DNA from: Lawsonibacter asaccharolyticus
Lineage (GTDB): Bacteria > Bacillota > Clostridia > Oscillospirales > Oscillospiraceae
Length of the DNA: 64,000 bases
Assembly: GCA_003112755.1 (NCBI GenBank)
Contig: BFBT01000001.1
Span: 3,348,001-3,412,000, forward strand
Direction of reading: 5' to 3'
Within the stretch, counting starts at the first letter, position 1. Each line of letters opens with the position of its first letter. The notes beneath the pieces are model-generated. The model was not told the origin of the DNA and did no database searches. It saw only the letters and a program-made list of their open reading frames with translations. Below are positions 8,143 to 16,550 of this stretch, one piece after another. A program made the translations under genes and the position numbers.

Positions 8143-8170
8143 TTGATTTCTCTGCAAAAATGATTAGAAT
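8143..8170 (+). promoter_or_regulatory. possible internal promoter before the PfkB kinase gene
   Basis: TTGATT at 8143-8148 and TAGAAT at 8165-8170 with 16-base spacing, in an AT-rich 91-base gap. It would give separate transcription of the kinase, SIS and mutarotase genes. Confidence 0.4.
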
Positions 8171-8217
8171 AAAAGAGTGGAACTGTACAAAAAAAGTGTC
8201 CAAGAAGGAGCTCTGAC

Positions 8218-9216
8218 ATGCTGAAAAAGCCAAATATTCTGGTGGTGGGCAGCTTTATGATGGATCTGATCGCCTCCACCAAGCGCGCCCCCAATTCCGG
8301 CGAGACCGTCATCGGCCTGAAGTTCCAGACCGCGCCGGGGGGGAAGGGCGCCAATCAGGCGGTCCAGTGTGCCCGCCTGGGCGCCCACGTGACCATGGTG
8401 GGCCAGGTGGGGGACGATGCGTTCGGTAAGATCATGACGGATACCGCTGCCGCTGCCGGTGTGGACGTGTCCCATGTGTCAGTGGACCCCCAGGAGTCCT
8501 CCGGCGTAGGCCACATCACCCTGGAGGTGACGGAACACGGCGCCCAGAACCGCATCACTGTCTGTCCCGGCGCCAACTTCACCATCACGGTGGACGACGT
8601 GGCCTGGCTCCGGGAGGAGATCGGCCGCTTTGACCTGGTGATGATGCAGTTCGAGCTGCCTATGGAGGTCATCGAGGCGGTGGCCCAGTGGGCCCACGAC
8701 GCCGGGGTCCCCGTGATGATCAACCCCGCCCCAGCCGCCCCCATGTCCGACCGGCTGCTCGCCTGCGCCACTTACCTCTCCCCCAACGAGCACGAGGCCG
8801 CCATCCTGGCCGGCCACTCCATCGACGTCTCCAACGGCATCAACATGGAGGACGTGGCCGTGGTCTCCCAGGCCTTCCAGGCCCGGGGGGTGGAGAACCT
8901 CATCATCACCATGGGGGAAAACGGCTCCATCGCGGCGGGGAAAAACGGCATCCATCACACCCACTGCGTGAAGATGGAGCATGTGGCCGACCCCACGGCC
9001 GCCGGCGACTCCTTTGTGGCCGCCTTCTGCACCGGCCTCACCGCCGGTCTGCCCCAGGGCGAGGCCCTGGCTTTTGCCAGCCACACCGCCGCCATCACTG
9101 TGTCCCGTATGGGCGCCATGCCCAGCCTGCCCACGGTGGAGGAGGTCCAGCAGCTCCTTGTGGAGCGGGACTACCAGGGCTTTGACCCGGCGGAGCTGGA
9201 CGCTTTGAAGCAGTGA
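8218..9216 (+). CDS. PfkB family carbohydrate kinase (ribokinase-like)
   Basis: A 332-residue kinase. The first PfkB signature is seen as GGKGANQAVQCARLGA around residue 42, and the second as DPTAAGDSFVAAFCTGL around residue 260, where the aspartate in AAGD is the catalytic base and this loop is the anion hole (AAGD replaces the usual GAGD). It would phosphorylate a sugar or sugar acid with ATP in the cytosol. AAGGAG precedes the ATG. Neighbouring SIS isomerase and RbsD/FucU mutarotase genes fit a pathway that phosphorylates an aldose or ketose after uptake. Substrate unknown. Confidence 0.9.
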   Translation: MLKKPNILVVGSFMMDLIASTKRAPNSGETVIGLKFQTAPGGKGANQAVQCARLGAHVTMVGQVGDDAFGKIMTDTAAAAGVDVSHVSVDPQESSGVGHITLEVTEHGAQNRITVCPGANFTITVDDVAWLREEIGRFDLVMMQFELPMEVIEAVAQWAHDAGVPVMINPAPAAPMSDRLLACATYLSPNEHEAAILAGHSIDVSNGINMEDVAVVSQAFQARGVENLIITMGENGSIAAGKNGIHHTHCVKMEHVADPTAAGDSFVAAFCTGLTAGLPQGEALAFASHTAAITVSRMGAMPSLPTVEEVQQLLVERDYQGFDPAELDALKQ

Positions 9217-9223
9217 TCTGTCC

Positions 9224-9255
9224 TTGACTGTCCCCGTCCCCGCGGGGGCAGTCAA
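9224..9255 (+). repeat. intergenic stem-loop between the PfkB and SIS genes
   Basis: TTGACTG-x-CCCC pairs with GGGG-x-CAGTCAA across a short GC loop. There is no T-run, so it is more likely an mRNA processing or stability element inside the operon than a terminator. Confidence 0.5.
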
Positions 9256-9279
9256 ATCCTATCCATAAGGAGAGTCGTT

Positions 9280-9894
9280 ATGCTGAAACCTGAGAGCAAA
9301 CAGGCGGTATCCAATTTCTTTGCCGCCGCAGAGACCGAATTCAATGCCTTTTTGAAGGCACGCAGTCCCGAGGAGTACGAGGCCGCCGCCCAGCTGATCC
9401 TGGATTCCCAGGCCAAGGGCGGCCGTCTCCACGTCACCGGCATCGGCAAGTGCAGCCATGTGTCCACCTACGCCGCCTCCCTGTTCTCCTCCACCGGCAA
9501 CCCCGCCTACTACCTCCACGGCACCGAGGCCGTCCACGGCTCCTGCGGGCAGCTGGCGGCCGGGGACGTGGTCATCGCCATCTCCAATTCCGGTGAGACC
9601 GCCGAGCTGAAGGCCACCGTGCTGGCTGTCCAGAACAACGGCTGCAAGGTCATCGGCGTCTCCGGCAACCCGAACAGCTGGCTTGCCAAGCACACCGACG
9701 CCTTCCTCTTCGCCGGCGTCAAGGCGGAGGGCGGCCCCCTGAACCGGGCCCCCCGCAACTCCGTGCTGGCGGAGCTGCTCACCCTTCAGGCCCTCTCTGT
9801 GGCGCTCCAGGTGGAGAAGGACTGGGACCCCGTCAAATACGTCCGCTGCCACCCCGGCGGAAAGCTGGGCGAGCTGCGGGAGAACGAAAAGTAA
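9280..9894 (+). CDS. SIS domain sugar-phosphate isomerase (KpsF/GutQ-like, no CBS domains)
   Basis: A 204-residue protein made of one sugar isomerase (SIS) domain. The phosphate-binding and dinucleotide-like loops are visible as HVTGIGKCSHVS (about 45-57) and AISNSGETAEL (about 104-114). It resembles the isomerase half of arabinose-5-phosphate isomerases but ends before the CBS pair. It probably interconverts aldose and ketose phosphates made by the upstream kinase. An AAGGAG site precedes the ATG. It lies between the kinase and the mutarotase, about 50-65 bases from each. Confidence 0.87.
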   Translation: MLKPESKQAVSNFFAAAETEFNAFLKARSPEEYEAAAQLILDSQAKGGRLHVTGIGKCSHVSTYAASLFSSTGNPAYYLHGTEAVHGSCGQLAAGDVVIAISNSGETAELKATVLAVQNNGCKVIGVSGNPNSWLAKHTDAFLFAGVKAEGGPLNRAPRNSVLAELLTLQALSVALQVEKDWDPVKYVRCHPGGKLGELRENEK

Positions 9895-9945
9895 ACATTC
9901 CGGGGCGGGCCCCGTCCCCTCCGGAGAAAAAGTGAGGTCATTCAA

Positions 9946-10353
9946 ATGCTGAAAGGAAAGCTCATCCACCCCGACATCATGGCCGCCCTGGCCCTGTGCG
10001 GCCACGGGGACAAGGTCCTCATCGCAGACGGCAACTACCCCCTGGACTCCAAGACCGGCCAGGCAGAGACCGTGTACCTGGGGCTGACCCCCGGCCTGCC
10101 CACTGTTACCGACGTCCTGGCCGCCATCCAGAGCACGGTGAATATCGAGAAGGCGGAGGTCATGGACCCCGCCGACGGCACCACTCCGGAGATCTTCGGG
10201 GAGTTCCAGACCATGCTGGACGGCATGGAGCTGAACAAGCTGGGACGCTATGAGTTCTATGACGCCTGCTGTCAGCCCGGCGTCCGGCTGGCCATCTCCA
10301 CCGGGGAACAGCGTATCTTTTCCAACCTGCTGATCACCATCGGCGTGGCCTGA
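9946..10353 (+). CDS. RbsD/FucU family sugar mutarotase
   Basis: A 135-residue protein matching the RbsD/FucU fold: MLKGKLIHPDIMAAL, then the conserved GHGDKVLIADGNYP block near residue 24 with the catalytic histidine and aspartate, and a C-terminal SNLLITIGVA. Such enzymes interconvert pyranose and furanose or alpha/beta forms of ribose or fucose before phosphorylation. It is the last gene of the IclR/TTT regulon and is followed by a strong terminator. Confidence 0.88.
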   Translation: MLKGKLIHPDIMAALALCGHGDKVLIADGNYPLDSKTGQAETVYLGLTPGLPTVTDVLAAIQSTVNIEKAEVMDPADGTTPEIFGEFQTMLDGMELNKLGRYEFYDACCQPGVRLAISTGEQRIFSNLLITIGVA

Positions 10354-10378
10354 TCCGGCCTGTCTCACTCGTTTTTAG

Positions 10379-10418
10379 GGAGCCTTTCTCCGCATGGATG
10401 CGGAGAAAGGCTCCTTTG
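10379..10418 (+). terminator. terminator closing the IclR/TTT regulon
   Basis: A 16-base perfect stem starting GGAGCCTTTCTCCGCA, 4-base loop, then TTTG. It lies 25 bases past the mutarotase stop codon. Confidence 0.75.
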
Positions 10419-10424
10419 TTCCCG

Positions 10425-10453
10425 TGGCATTTTTCTCATTTCTGTGCTATAAT
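10425..10453 (+). promoter_or_regulatory. probable promoter of the deformylase operon
   Basis: A perfect TATAAT at 10448-10453 lies 17 bases after a weak -35 (TGGCAT, 10425-10430). A good ribosome site, AGAGGAGG at 10471-10478, follows. Confidence 0.45.
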
Positions 10454-10483
10454 GCCTGTGACAGCCTGAAAGAGGAGGCGCGT

Positions 10484-10781
10484 ATCACAGCCATTGAGAA
10501 CGGCGAGAGGATCACGCGGGGACTGGAGGATGGCCCCCGCCGCGTTCTCAGCTGGCTGGAGCTGGACCCATGGCCCGACGAGATCAGATCTCTGCCCCTC
10601 TTCCAAAACGAGGCCGCCGGCTTCTCCGGGGAGGATCAGCACTCCTTCGAGCTCAAGCGCCCAGCCGGGTCCGGCCCGGAGGGGGGAAACGGACTTTGAG
10701 GGGACGGTCACCGACCTCCAGACAGGCGCTGCGCGCTGTGCCGGGGTGAGCCTGCCGCAAAAGGAGAGATCGAAATTATGA
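10484..10781 (+). pseudogene. small hypothetical gene with lost start codon and a frameshift
   Basis: A ribosome site AGAGGAGG (10471-10478) is placed 5 bases before an in-frame ATC where a start codon is expected. From there the frame reads ITAIENGERITRGLEDG and onward to a run of six G residues at 10681-10686. Dropping one G joins it to the next frame (ETDFEGTVTDLQTGAA), which ends in TGA at 10779-10781, overlapping the deformylase ATG. That stop/start overlap and the good codon use show both halves were one coupled gene of about 98 residues. Family unknown. A sequencing error in the G-run or an ATC start cannot be excluded. Confidence 0.55.
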
Positions 10782-11188
10782 TCCGTGACATCTGCAAAGA
10801 CGAGACCTTTCTGGCCCAGAAGGCCGAGCCGGCTACGCCGGAGGACCTGCCCGCGGCAGCGGACCTGCTGGAGACGCTGACCCACCACAGCGCGGGCTGC
10901 GTGGGCATGGCGGCCAATATGATCGGCGTGAACAAGCGCATCATCGCCTTTGACAACGAGGGCAGCTATCTGGTCATGCTCAACCCGGAGATCGTCAAAA
11001 GGTCCGGCCCCTATGAGGCGGAGGAGGGCTGCCTGTCCCTCTCCGGCACCCGGAGGGCCCGGCGGTGGCGGTCCATCAAGGTCCGCTGGCAGAACGAGCG
11101 TTTCCAGGAGCGGTGTAAGACCTTCACCGGCTGGACCGCCCAGATCATCCAGCACGAGCTGGACCACTGCGAGGGCATCCTCATTTAA
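10778..11188 (+). CDS. def: peptide deformylase, variant with altered motif I
   Basis: A 136-residue enzyme that removes the formyl group from nascent N termini. The metal ligands are present: Cys85 in EEGCLSLSG and His126/His130 in QHELDH with catalytic Glu127. Motif I, normally GxGLAAxQ, reads VGMAANMIG, so the usual glutamine is methionine (residue 48). It is also shorter than the roughly 150-170 residues of canonical copies, so it is probably an accessory deformylase. AAAGGAG precedes the ATG, and the start overlaps the stop of the broken upstream gene. A flavodoxin gene follows after 15 bases. Confidence 0.85.
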   Translation: MIRDICKDETFLAQKAEPATPEDLPAAADLLETLTHHSAGCVGMAANMIGVNKRIIAFDNEGSYLVMLNPEIVKRSGPYEAEEGCLSLSGTRRARRWRSIKVRWQNERFQERCKTFTGWTAQIIQHELDHCEGILI

Positions 11189-11203
11189 AAGGAGCGTCAT
11201 GTC

Positions 11204-11653
11204 ATGAGAACCGCCGTCTGTTACTATTCCCGCCACCACGGCAACACCCGGAAGGTGCTGGAGGCCATGGCCCGGGAGGGGGAGATCGACCTGATCGACG
11301 CCACCGTCCGCCAGACCGTCCGGCTGGAGGACTACGACTGCGTCGGCTTCGCCTCCGGCGTCTACTTTGGGAAGTTCCACACCAGCGTCTTACACGCCGC
11401 CCGGCAGTATCTGCCCCATGGCAAGCCTGTGTTCTTCGTCTGCACCTACGGGGGCGGCATGGGACAGAGCACCCGGGAGCTGAAGGAGCTGGCCGGGGAG
11501 CGGGGCTGCGCCGTGCTGGGGACCTTCGGCTGCAAGGGCTACGACACCTTCGGCCCCTTCAAGCTGGTGGGCGGCCTGGCCAAGGGCCGGCCGGATGAGG
11601 GGGACCTGGACCGCGCCCGCAGCTTTTTCCGGGACATCCTGACCCGCCTGTGA
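11204..11653 (+). CDS. flavodoxin-like protein
   Basis: A 149-residue protein with the flavodoxin FMN-phosphate loop at the N terminus (YYSRHHGNTRKVLEAM, residues about 6-21), the middle hydrophobic strand with CVGFASGVYFGKFH, and FVCTYGGGMG in the isoalloxazine-binding region. It would be a cytosolic one- or two-electron carrier. Preceded by AAAGGAG, 15 bases after the deformylase stop, so in the same transcript. Confidence 0.82.
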   Translation: MRTAVCYYSRHHGNTRKVLEAMAREGEIDLIDATVRQTVRLEDYDCVGFASGVYFGKFHTSVLHAARQYLPHGKPVFFVCTYGGGMGQSTRELKELAGERGCAVLGTFGCKGYDTFGPFKLVGGLAKGRPDEGDLDRARSFFRDILTRL

Positions 11654-11669
11654 GAGAGGAGGCGGCGTG

Positions 11670-12170
11670 ATGGAACTGGGACTGACCTTTCCCCTCCAGC
11701 GGTTCCTGAGGATAAAAACGCCGGCCTGGGGCACAGAGCCGGACCGGCGCTTCTGCTGGGACCTGCATGTCATCCGCCTGCGGGGCCGCGGGTGCCTGCT
11801 GGCCGTCCACTGCCACAGCCGCTACGCCTTTGTCCGCTGGGATGTGCCCCCTCTCCAGCGGGAGGACATCCCCGGCCTCTTCCGCGCAGGCCTGGCCGAC
11901 AGCCTCACCGCCGCCGGCCTCTCCCCGTCCCGGGTGGAGGGCTATCTGGAAAAGGCCGGGCCCGCCTGCCTCACCCGCACTCATGGCCGCCGGGAGGTGG
12001 CCTTCCTCAACCGGGCGTGGGAGGACGTGCTGGCGCTGGACCTGTGCCTGGACACGGAACGCCAGGCCCAGCCCCTGCTGGACCGCGCCGTCAACACCTG
12101 CTCCAGTCGGTGCGCAGGCTTTGAGGGACTGGGGACAGGGCTGGAGCGGATATCCGCATCGCTGTTATGA
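11670..12170 (+). CDS. DUF6933 domain protein
   Basis: A 166-residue protein of unknown function. The pattern WDLHVIRLRGRGCLLAVHCHSRYAFV followed by a predicted helical segment and an FLNRAWEDVLAL ending resembles the DUF6933 family (short cytosolic proteins common in Firmicutes). A GTG lies one codon earlier, but the ATG at 11670 has the better distance (7 bases) from AGGAGG. Co-transcribed with the flavodoxin gene (13-16 base gap). No catalytic motif is evident. Confidence 0.65.
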   Translation: MELGLTFPLQRFLRIKTPAWGTEPDRRFCWDLHVIRLRGRGCLLAVHCHSRYAFVRWDVPPLQREDIPGLFRAGLADSLTAAGLSPSRVEGYLEKAGPACLTRTHGRREVAFLNRAWEDVLALDLCLDTERQAQPLLDRAVNTCSSRCAGFEGLGTGLERISASLL

Positions 12171-12329
12171 GCGGGACGCAGGGCATCCCCCCTAGTTTTC
12201 TCCTCTGCTTCGCGAGCTCTGCAAAGGCTGTTGTAAAGGCCGCAGGCCACAGAGGTAACTGTTGAGCGCGCCGCCTTGCACTGCCCGCCATTTTTTCATG
12301 CAAAAAAGAAATGGAAAGAGAGAAAAGCT

Positions 12330-13166
12330 ATGAAGGAAGTTCTGCAAAAAAAGACGCTGTTTGTCGTCATTCCGCTGCTCATCGCACTGCTGTCCGTGTT
12401 CGTCCTTTCCGGTCCCGCCTCGTCCCCGGATCTTCACGGCTCTACTCTGGCAGCCTTGGAGGAGAAGCAGACCACCGTGCTGGAATTGTCCGCCGCCTCC
12501 GCCGCCGCTTCTGCGGCGATCACGCTGATCCCCGGTGACGTCGCCACCCCGATCGCCGACAAGCTGGCCGATCTGAGCTCCCATTTTCTGCTGGTGCTGT
12601 GTGCCGTGTTCCTGGAAAAATATCTGCTGACCATCACCGGAACGGTGACCTTTTCCTTCCTGATCCCCGTGTCCTGCCTGCTGTATGTGCTGTATGTCCT
12701 CTTTGACTGGAAAAGCCTTCGTCTGCTGGCGGCAAGGCTGACCGCGTTTGGACTGCTGATCTTTTTGGTCATCCCAGCCAGCGTCTATGTCTCTGATCTG
12801 ATCGAGGACTCCTACCAGGCATCCATCGAGGCCACCATTGAAACAGCCAGAGATGCCGCCGCGGAGCTGGAGAGCGAATCAGAGACGGCGGGCGAGGGAG
12901 AAAAAGGCTTCTTTTCCGGGCTGATCTCCACCGTGACAGACGGGGTCTCCGGGATCACGGACAAAGTGGGCGAGATGGTCAACCGCTTTATGGAGGCGCT
13001 GGCCGTGATGCTGGTGACCTGCTGCGCCATCCCGGTCCTGGTCCTGCTGTCCTTCCTCTGGTTTGCCAAGATCCTGTTGTCCGTGGAGCTGCCGGTCAGT
13101 TACAGCGGCATCCACCACGGGCTGAAGGACCGGCTTTTCCGAAAAAAACGGGGAGAGCCCCAGTAA
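12330..13166 (+). CDS. hypothetical polytopic membrane protein
   Basis: A 278-residue protein with a first helix at residues about 8-28, an Ala/Ser-rich segment, two helices at about 85-135, another at about 145-165, an acidic extracytosolic stretch rich in Glu and Ala (about 170-200), and a last helix near 225-260. The tail is basic (FRKKRGEPQ). The ATG at 12330 follows AAAGAGAG. I do not recognise the family. The gene stands alone, 160 bases from the previous one. Confidence 0.7.
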   Translation: MKEVLQKKTLFVVIPLLIALLSVFVLSGPASSPDLHGSTLAALEEKQTTVLELSAASAAASAAITLIPGDVATPIADKLADLSSHFLLVLCAVFLEKYLLTITGTVTFSFLIPVSCLLYVLYVLFDWKSLRLLAARLTAFGLLIFLVIPASVYVSDLIEDSYQASIEATIETARDAAAELESESETAGEGEKGFFSGLISTVTDGVSGITDKVGEMVNRFMEALAVMLVTCCAIPVLVLLSFLWFAKILLSVELPVSYSGIHHGLKDRLFRKKRGEPQ

Positions 13167-13262
13167 AGGCCTCCCGCAGGTCGGGTGTGCGGAGATACTT
13201 CGCACGAGCCCCCGCCAGCAAGGAAACTGATCCGATCATAACAGATGGGAAGTGGCTCTCTT

Positions 13263-13985
13263 ATGCAGATCACAGCTGTTTTTCGCCGGAAGGGGCTGCG
13301 GCTGGCCACGGGTGTCCTGCTGGCGATGCTTCTTCTGGCGGTCGGATTTTTCTGGTATGTATCCGACTACTACCGGGCAGAGGATGCGGCCCTGGATGTA
13401 TTGGCCAGCGGCGAGAACATTGAGGTCCGGGGCAGCCTGACCATCCTCTCCCCGTCCTATCCCACGGACACTGCCATCATCTTTTACCCCGGGGCCAAGG
13501 TGGAGGGGGCTGCCTACCTGCCTCTGCTGGACCAGCTGCGGAGGACCGGCCTCACCTGTATTCTGGTGGAAATGCCCTTCCGCATGGCCATCTTTGATGT
13601 CAACGCCGCCGAAGACGTGATGGCCCAATTTCCGGAGATCCGGCACTGGTATCTGGCCGGACACTCCATGGGCGGAGCCATGGCCTCCCAATTCGCCGCC
13701 GGGCACCGGGACCAGGTGGACGGCCTCATCCTGCTGGGGGCCTATCTCTACGGCGAATACCCGTCCGCAGACACCCTCACCGTCTACGGCTCCCTGAATC
13801 AGAGCGTGGAGGACAAGATCGACTATACGGAACATGTGGTGGAGATCGACGGCGGCAACCATGCCCAGTTCGGCAGCTACGGCCTCCAGCGGGGCGACCC
13901 GCCGGCGGAGATCACACCCCAGGAACAGCAGGCCCGGACTGTGGAGGCCATCTCCGACTTCCTCGCCCAGCGGCAGGAGAGATAG
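13263..13985 (+). CDS. membrane-anchored alpha/beta hydrolase
   Basis: A 240-residue protein with a single N-terminal membrane helix (about residues 12-32) and an alpha/beta hydrolase domain. The nucleophile elbow GHSMGG places Ser135 as the catalytic serine; a histidine in IDGGNHAQFG near residue 203 fits the triad. It is probably anchored with the catalytic domain outside the cell. The substrate is unknown. The start at 13263 gives a normal signal-anchor; a frame extension to 13245 lacks a ribosome site. Confidence 0.8.
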   Translation: MQITAVFRRKGLRLATGVLLAMLLLAVGFFWYVSDYYRAEDAALDVLASGENIEVRGSLTILSPSYPTDTAIIFYPGAKVEGAAYLPLLDQLRRTGLTCILVEMPFRMAIFDVNAAEDVMAQFPEIRHWYLAGHSMGGAMASQFAAGHRDQVDGLILLGAYLYGEYPSADTLTVYGSLNQSVEDKIDYTEHVVEIDGGNHAQFGSYGLQRGDPPAEITPQEQQARTVEAISDFLAQRQER

Positions 13986-14069
13986 GCGCTCCCTCCATCC
14001 TTTCCCACAGGCACTTCAGGCCCTGTGCCGCTCTCCGGGGCACAAAAGCAAATTGACAGGAGTATCGCT

Positions 14070-15773
14070 ATGCAGACTTCAACAGATCTGAGAAACCTAT
14101 TGGCCCGCATCGACCGGAAGGGCTATCCGGCCTATAAGGACACCCGGGGCGCCTATCAGTTCCCCGCCTACGTGCTGTCCATCGACCACGTACAGGGGGA
14201 CCCCTTTGCCGCTCCCTCCAAATTGAGCATCCATGTGAACGGAAAGCAGGCCGGATTCCCCAGGCAGCTCTATCAGACCCCCTGCCGGCGCATCGCCCTT
14301 CAGGATGCGCTCACCCGCCAGTTTGGCCGGCGGGCGGCCCAGGCCTCCTTTCAGGCCAAGGGCTCGGGACACAGCGGCCTCATCTCTATCAGCCGGTGCG
14401 GCCAGGAGGTGCTGGAGCGGACCGCCTGCGCCCTGGACCCGGAGCACGGCGATCTGCTGCTGCGGCTGGAGGTGGGCTTCCCCGCCAACGGCCGCACCAT
14501 CAACGCCCGGGAGCTGGAAAAGATCCTCTTCGACCTGCTGCCCCGGTGCGTGGAGGAGTCCCTGCTCTACCGCAATCTGGACGGAAAGCGCCTCCAGGAA
14601 GCGGCTGACCTGGCAGAGGACCAGCAGGATATCCGCCGGCAGCTGCCCGCCCTGGGCCTGTGCGCCTTTGTGGCCGACGGCAGCATCCTGCCCCGGACCT
14701 CCGGCGTCTCCTCCCTGCCCATGAAGCAGGCCGTCCCCTTCCGCTCCCCCAGAGAGCTCTCGGTCACCCTGGAGCTGCCCCACCGGGGGGCCATCACCGG
14801 CATGGGCATCCCCAAGGGGATCACTCTGATCGTGGGCGGCGGCTACCACGGGAAGTCCACCCTGCTCAAGGCCCTGGAGCTGGGGGTGTACGACCACATC
14901 GCCGGGGATGGGCGGGAGTATGTCATCACCGACCGCACAGCGGTCAAGATCCGTGCCGAGGACGGGAGGAGCATCCGGAACACCGACATCTCCATGTTTA
15001 TCAACAACCTGCCCAACGGAAAGGACACTGTCCATTTCACCACCGAGGACGCCAGCGGCAGCACCTCCCAGGCCGCCGGCGTGGTGGAGGCCATGGAGGC
15101 GGGGACCTCCCTGCTCCTCATGGATGAGGACACCAGCGCCACCAACTTCATGATCCGGGATGAGCTGATGCAGCGGGTCATCCACCGGGACATGGAGCCT
15201 ATCACCCCCTTCCTCGACCGCATCCGGGAGCTCTATGGTATCCACGGCATCTCCACTGTCATCGTGGCAGGCAGCTCCGGCGCCTTCTTCCACGCCGCCG
15301 ACCGCATCATCCAGATGGACCGGTATGTCCCCCGGGACATCACCGCCTCCGCCAAGGAGGAGGCCCGGGCCTTCCCCGCCGGGAGCGCCGTCATGGAGCC
15401 TGCTCCCGCCCCCGGTCTCTGCCGCTGTCCCAGACCCTCCCCCCAGTTCCGGGGAGACCGGATCAAGCTCAAAGCCCTGGGCCGGGACGGCATATCCATC
15501 GATCGGGAGACCATCGATCTGCGGTATGTGGAGCAGCTGGCTGACGGCGAGCAGTCTGCTGCCCTGGGCTGGTGCATGGTCTACGCCCAGCGGCGCCTGA
15601 TGGACGGCAGGCGCACCCTGCGCCAGATCGTGGACGAGCTGGACCGGCTGATGGAAGAACAGGGCCTGCCCGCCCTGTGCGGCTCCCCCTCCGGCGTCCC
15701 CTTTCTGGCCCGCCCCCGCCGTCAGGAGATCTTCGCCTGTTTTGACCGCTGCCGCTTCCTGGACCTGCTGTGA
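14070..15773 (+). CDS. ABC-class P-loop ATPase (predicted ATPase of the ABC class)
   Basis: A 567-residue soluble protein. An N-terminal alpha/beta domain precedes a Walker A motif GGGYHGKSTLL near residue 258; a Walker B with LLLMDEDTSATNFMIRDELMQ lies near residue 350, and a later block (IVAGSSGAFFHAADRIIQMDRY) is typical of this orphan ABC ATPase family. It lacks membrane segments, so it is not a transporter subunit. The family's function is unknown. The ATG follows CAGGAG. A strong terminator follows. Confidence 0.85.
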   Translation: MQTSTDLRNLLARIDRKGYPAYKDTRGAYQFPAYVLSIDHVQGDPFAAPSKLSIHVNGKQAGFPRQLYQTPCRRIALQDALTRQFGRRAAQASFQAKGSGHSGLISISRCGQEVLERTACALDPEHGDLLLRLEVGFPANGRTINARELEKILFDLLPRCVEESLLYRNLDGKRLQEAADLAEDQQDIRRQLPALGLCAFVADGSILPRTSGVSSLPMKQAVPFRSPRELSVTLELPHRGAITGMGIPKGITLIVGGGYHGKSTLLKALELGVYDHIAGDGREYVITDRTAVKIRAEDGRSIRNTDISMFINNLPNGKDTVHFTTEDASGSTSQAAGVVEAMEAGTSLLLMDEDTSATNFMIRDELMQRVIHRDMEPITPFLDRIRELYGIHGISTVIVAGSSGAFFHAADRIIQMDRYVPRDITASAKEEARAFPAGSAVMEPAPAPGLCRCPRPSPQFRGDRIKLKALGRDGISIDRETIDLRYVEQLADGEQSAALGWCMVYAQRRLMDGRRTLRQIVDELDRLMEEQGLPALCGSPSGVPFLARPRRQEIFACFDRCRFLDLL

Positions 15774-15836
15774 CCGGCTGGTCCCCGCAGGCCCCACGCC
15801 CCCATCCAGATGGGGGGCATTGGCCCCACCACACAG

Positions 15837-15876
15837 AGGCGTCCCTCTCCGGCCGGTCCGGAGGGGGACGCCTTTT
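15837..15876 (+). terminator. terminator after the ABC-class ATPase gene
   Basis: AGGCGTCCC-type arm and its complement (GGGACGCCT) form a long GC-rich stem with a short loop, followed by TTTT. Confidence 0.75.
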
Positions 15877-16059
15877 CTATGGGCGGCGGTGTCAACGTGG
15901 GACAGCGGCGCATAGATTGTTTTGGGGCCTCGCCCCGAAGTCTGCAAATAAAAAGTCAATAGGGAAATAAAGCAAAATTGAGGAGAGAAAAAGGCCATGC
16001 CAAAAGCGGCCAGCAGGTAAAGGACGCTGGCCGGATGGTCAGGTATGTAACAGTGCACA

Positions 16060-16473
16060 TTACTTCTGAGGCAGAATAATCGTTGCTTTAGAGAAGTTGT
16101 TCCAGTCAAGGCACTGCCCACAGCGGTCACAATAGGACTGGTATTCCCGTTCCATAGTCCTTCTACATTGCGGGCAAACAGGAAAACCCGTCACGCCAGA
16201 GAGGTATCGAAAGCAGCGGATGTGTGTAACTGGCATCGGTTCGCGGAAGGCCATCTCTCTCCAGAACTCTGAGGGGATCAACAGGTCATTTGGCGTCAGT
16301 TCAAAGCCAACGCAGAGTTTTTCCAGCGTCAGGATCGTGGGCGCAGTCTTGCCTCTGGCAATGTCGCCAAAGTACCTGGAACTGAGGTCACATCGTTCCG
16401 AGGCAGCTTCATAGCTGAGCTTTTGAGTATCACATAATTTGAGGACGGAGGTGGATAAATTGTCTAAAAACAT
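16060..16473 (-). CDS. HTH (XRE-like) protein with C-terminal zinc ribbon
   Basis: A 137-residue protein. Residues about 5-65 form an XRE-type helix-turn-helix (SYEAASERCDLSSRYFGDIARGKTA), and the C-terminal part carries paired CxxC motifs (CPQC near 100, CDRCGQC near 117) expected to bind zinc. It is probably a small DNA-binding regulator. The ATG follows AAAGAGAG. Base composition is lower in GC than its neighbours, and it lies beside the IS110 element on the same strand, so it may have arrived with mobile DNA. No passenger role is proven. Confidence 0.72.
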   Translation of the reverse strand: MFLDNLSTSVLKLCDTQKLSYEAASERCDLSSRYFGDIARGKTAPTILTLEKLCVGFELTPNDLLIPSEFWREMAFREPMPVTHIRCFRYLSGVTGFPVCPQCRRTMEREYQSYCDRCGQCLDWNNFSKATIILPQK

Positions 16474-16550
16474 CTTAATCGCTCTCTTTCTGTCATAAGA
16501 TGCTTTTAGCGTATGGGCAATATGGTTCTGCTACAAGGAAGGATACTTCC

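Noticed and set aside
14097..16130. Minus-strand open frame of 677 codons opposite the ABC-class ATPase
   Set aside because: Antisense shadow produced by GC-rich codons; it crosses the terminator at 15837.
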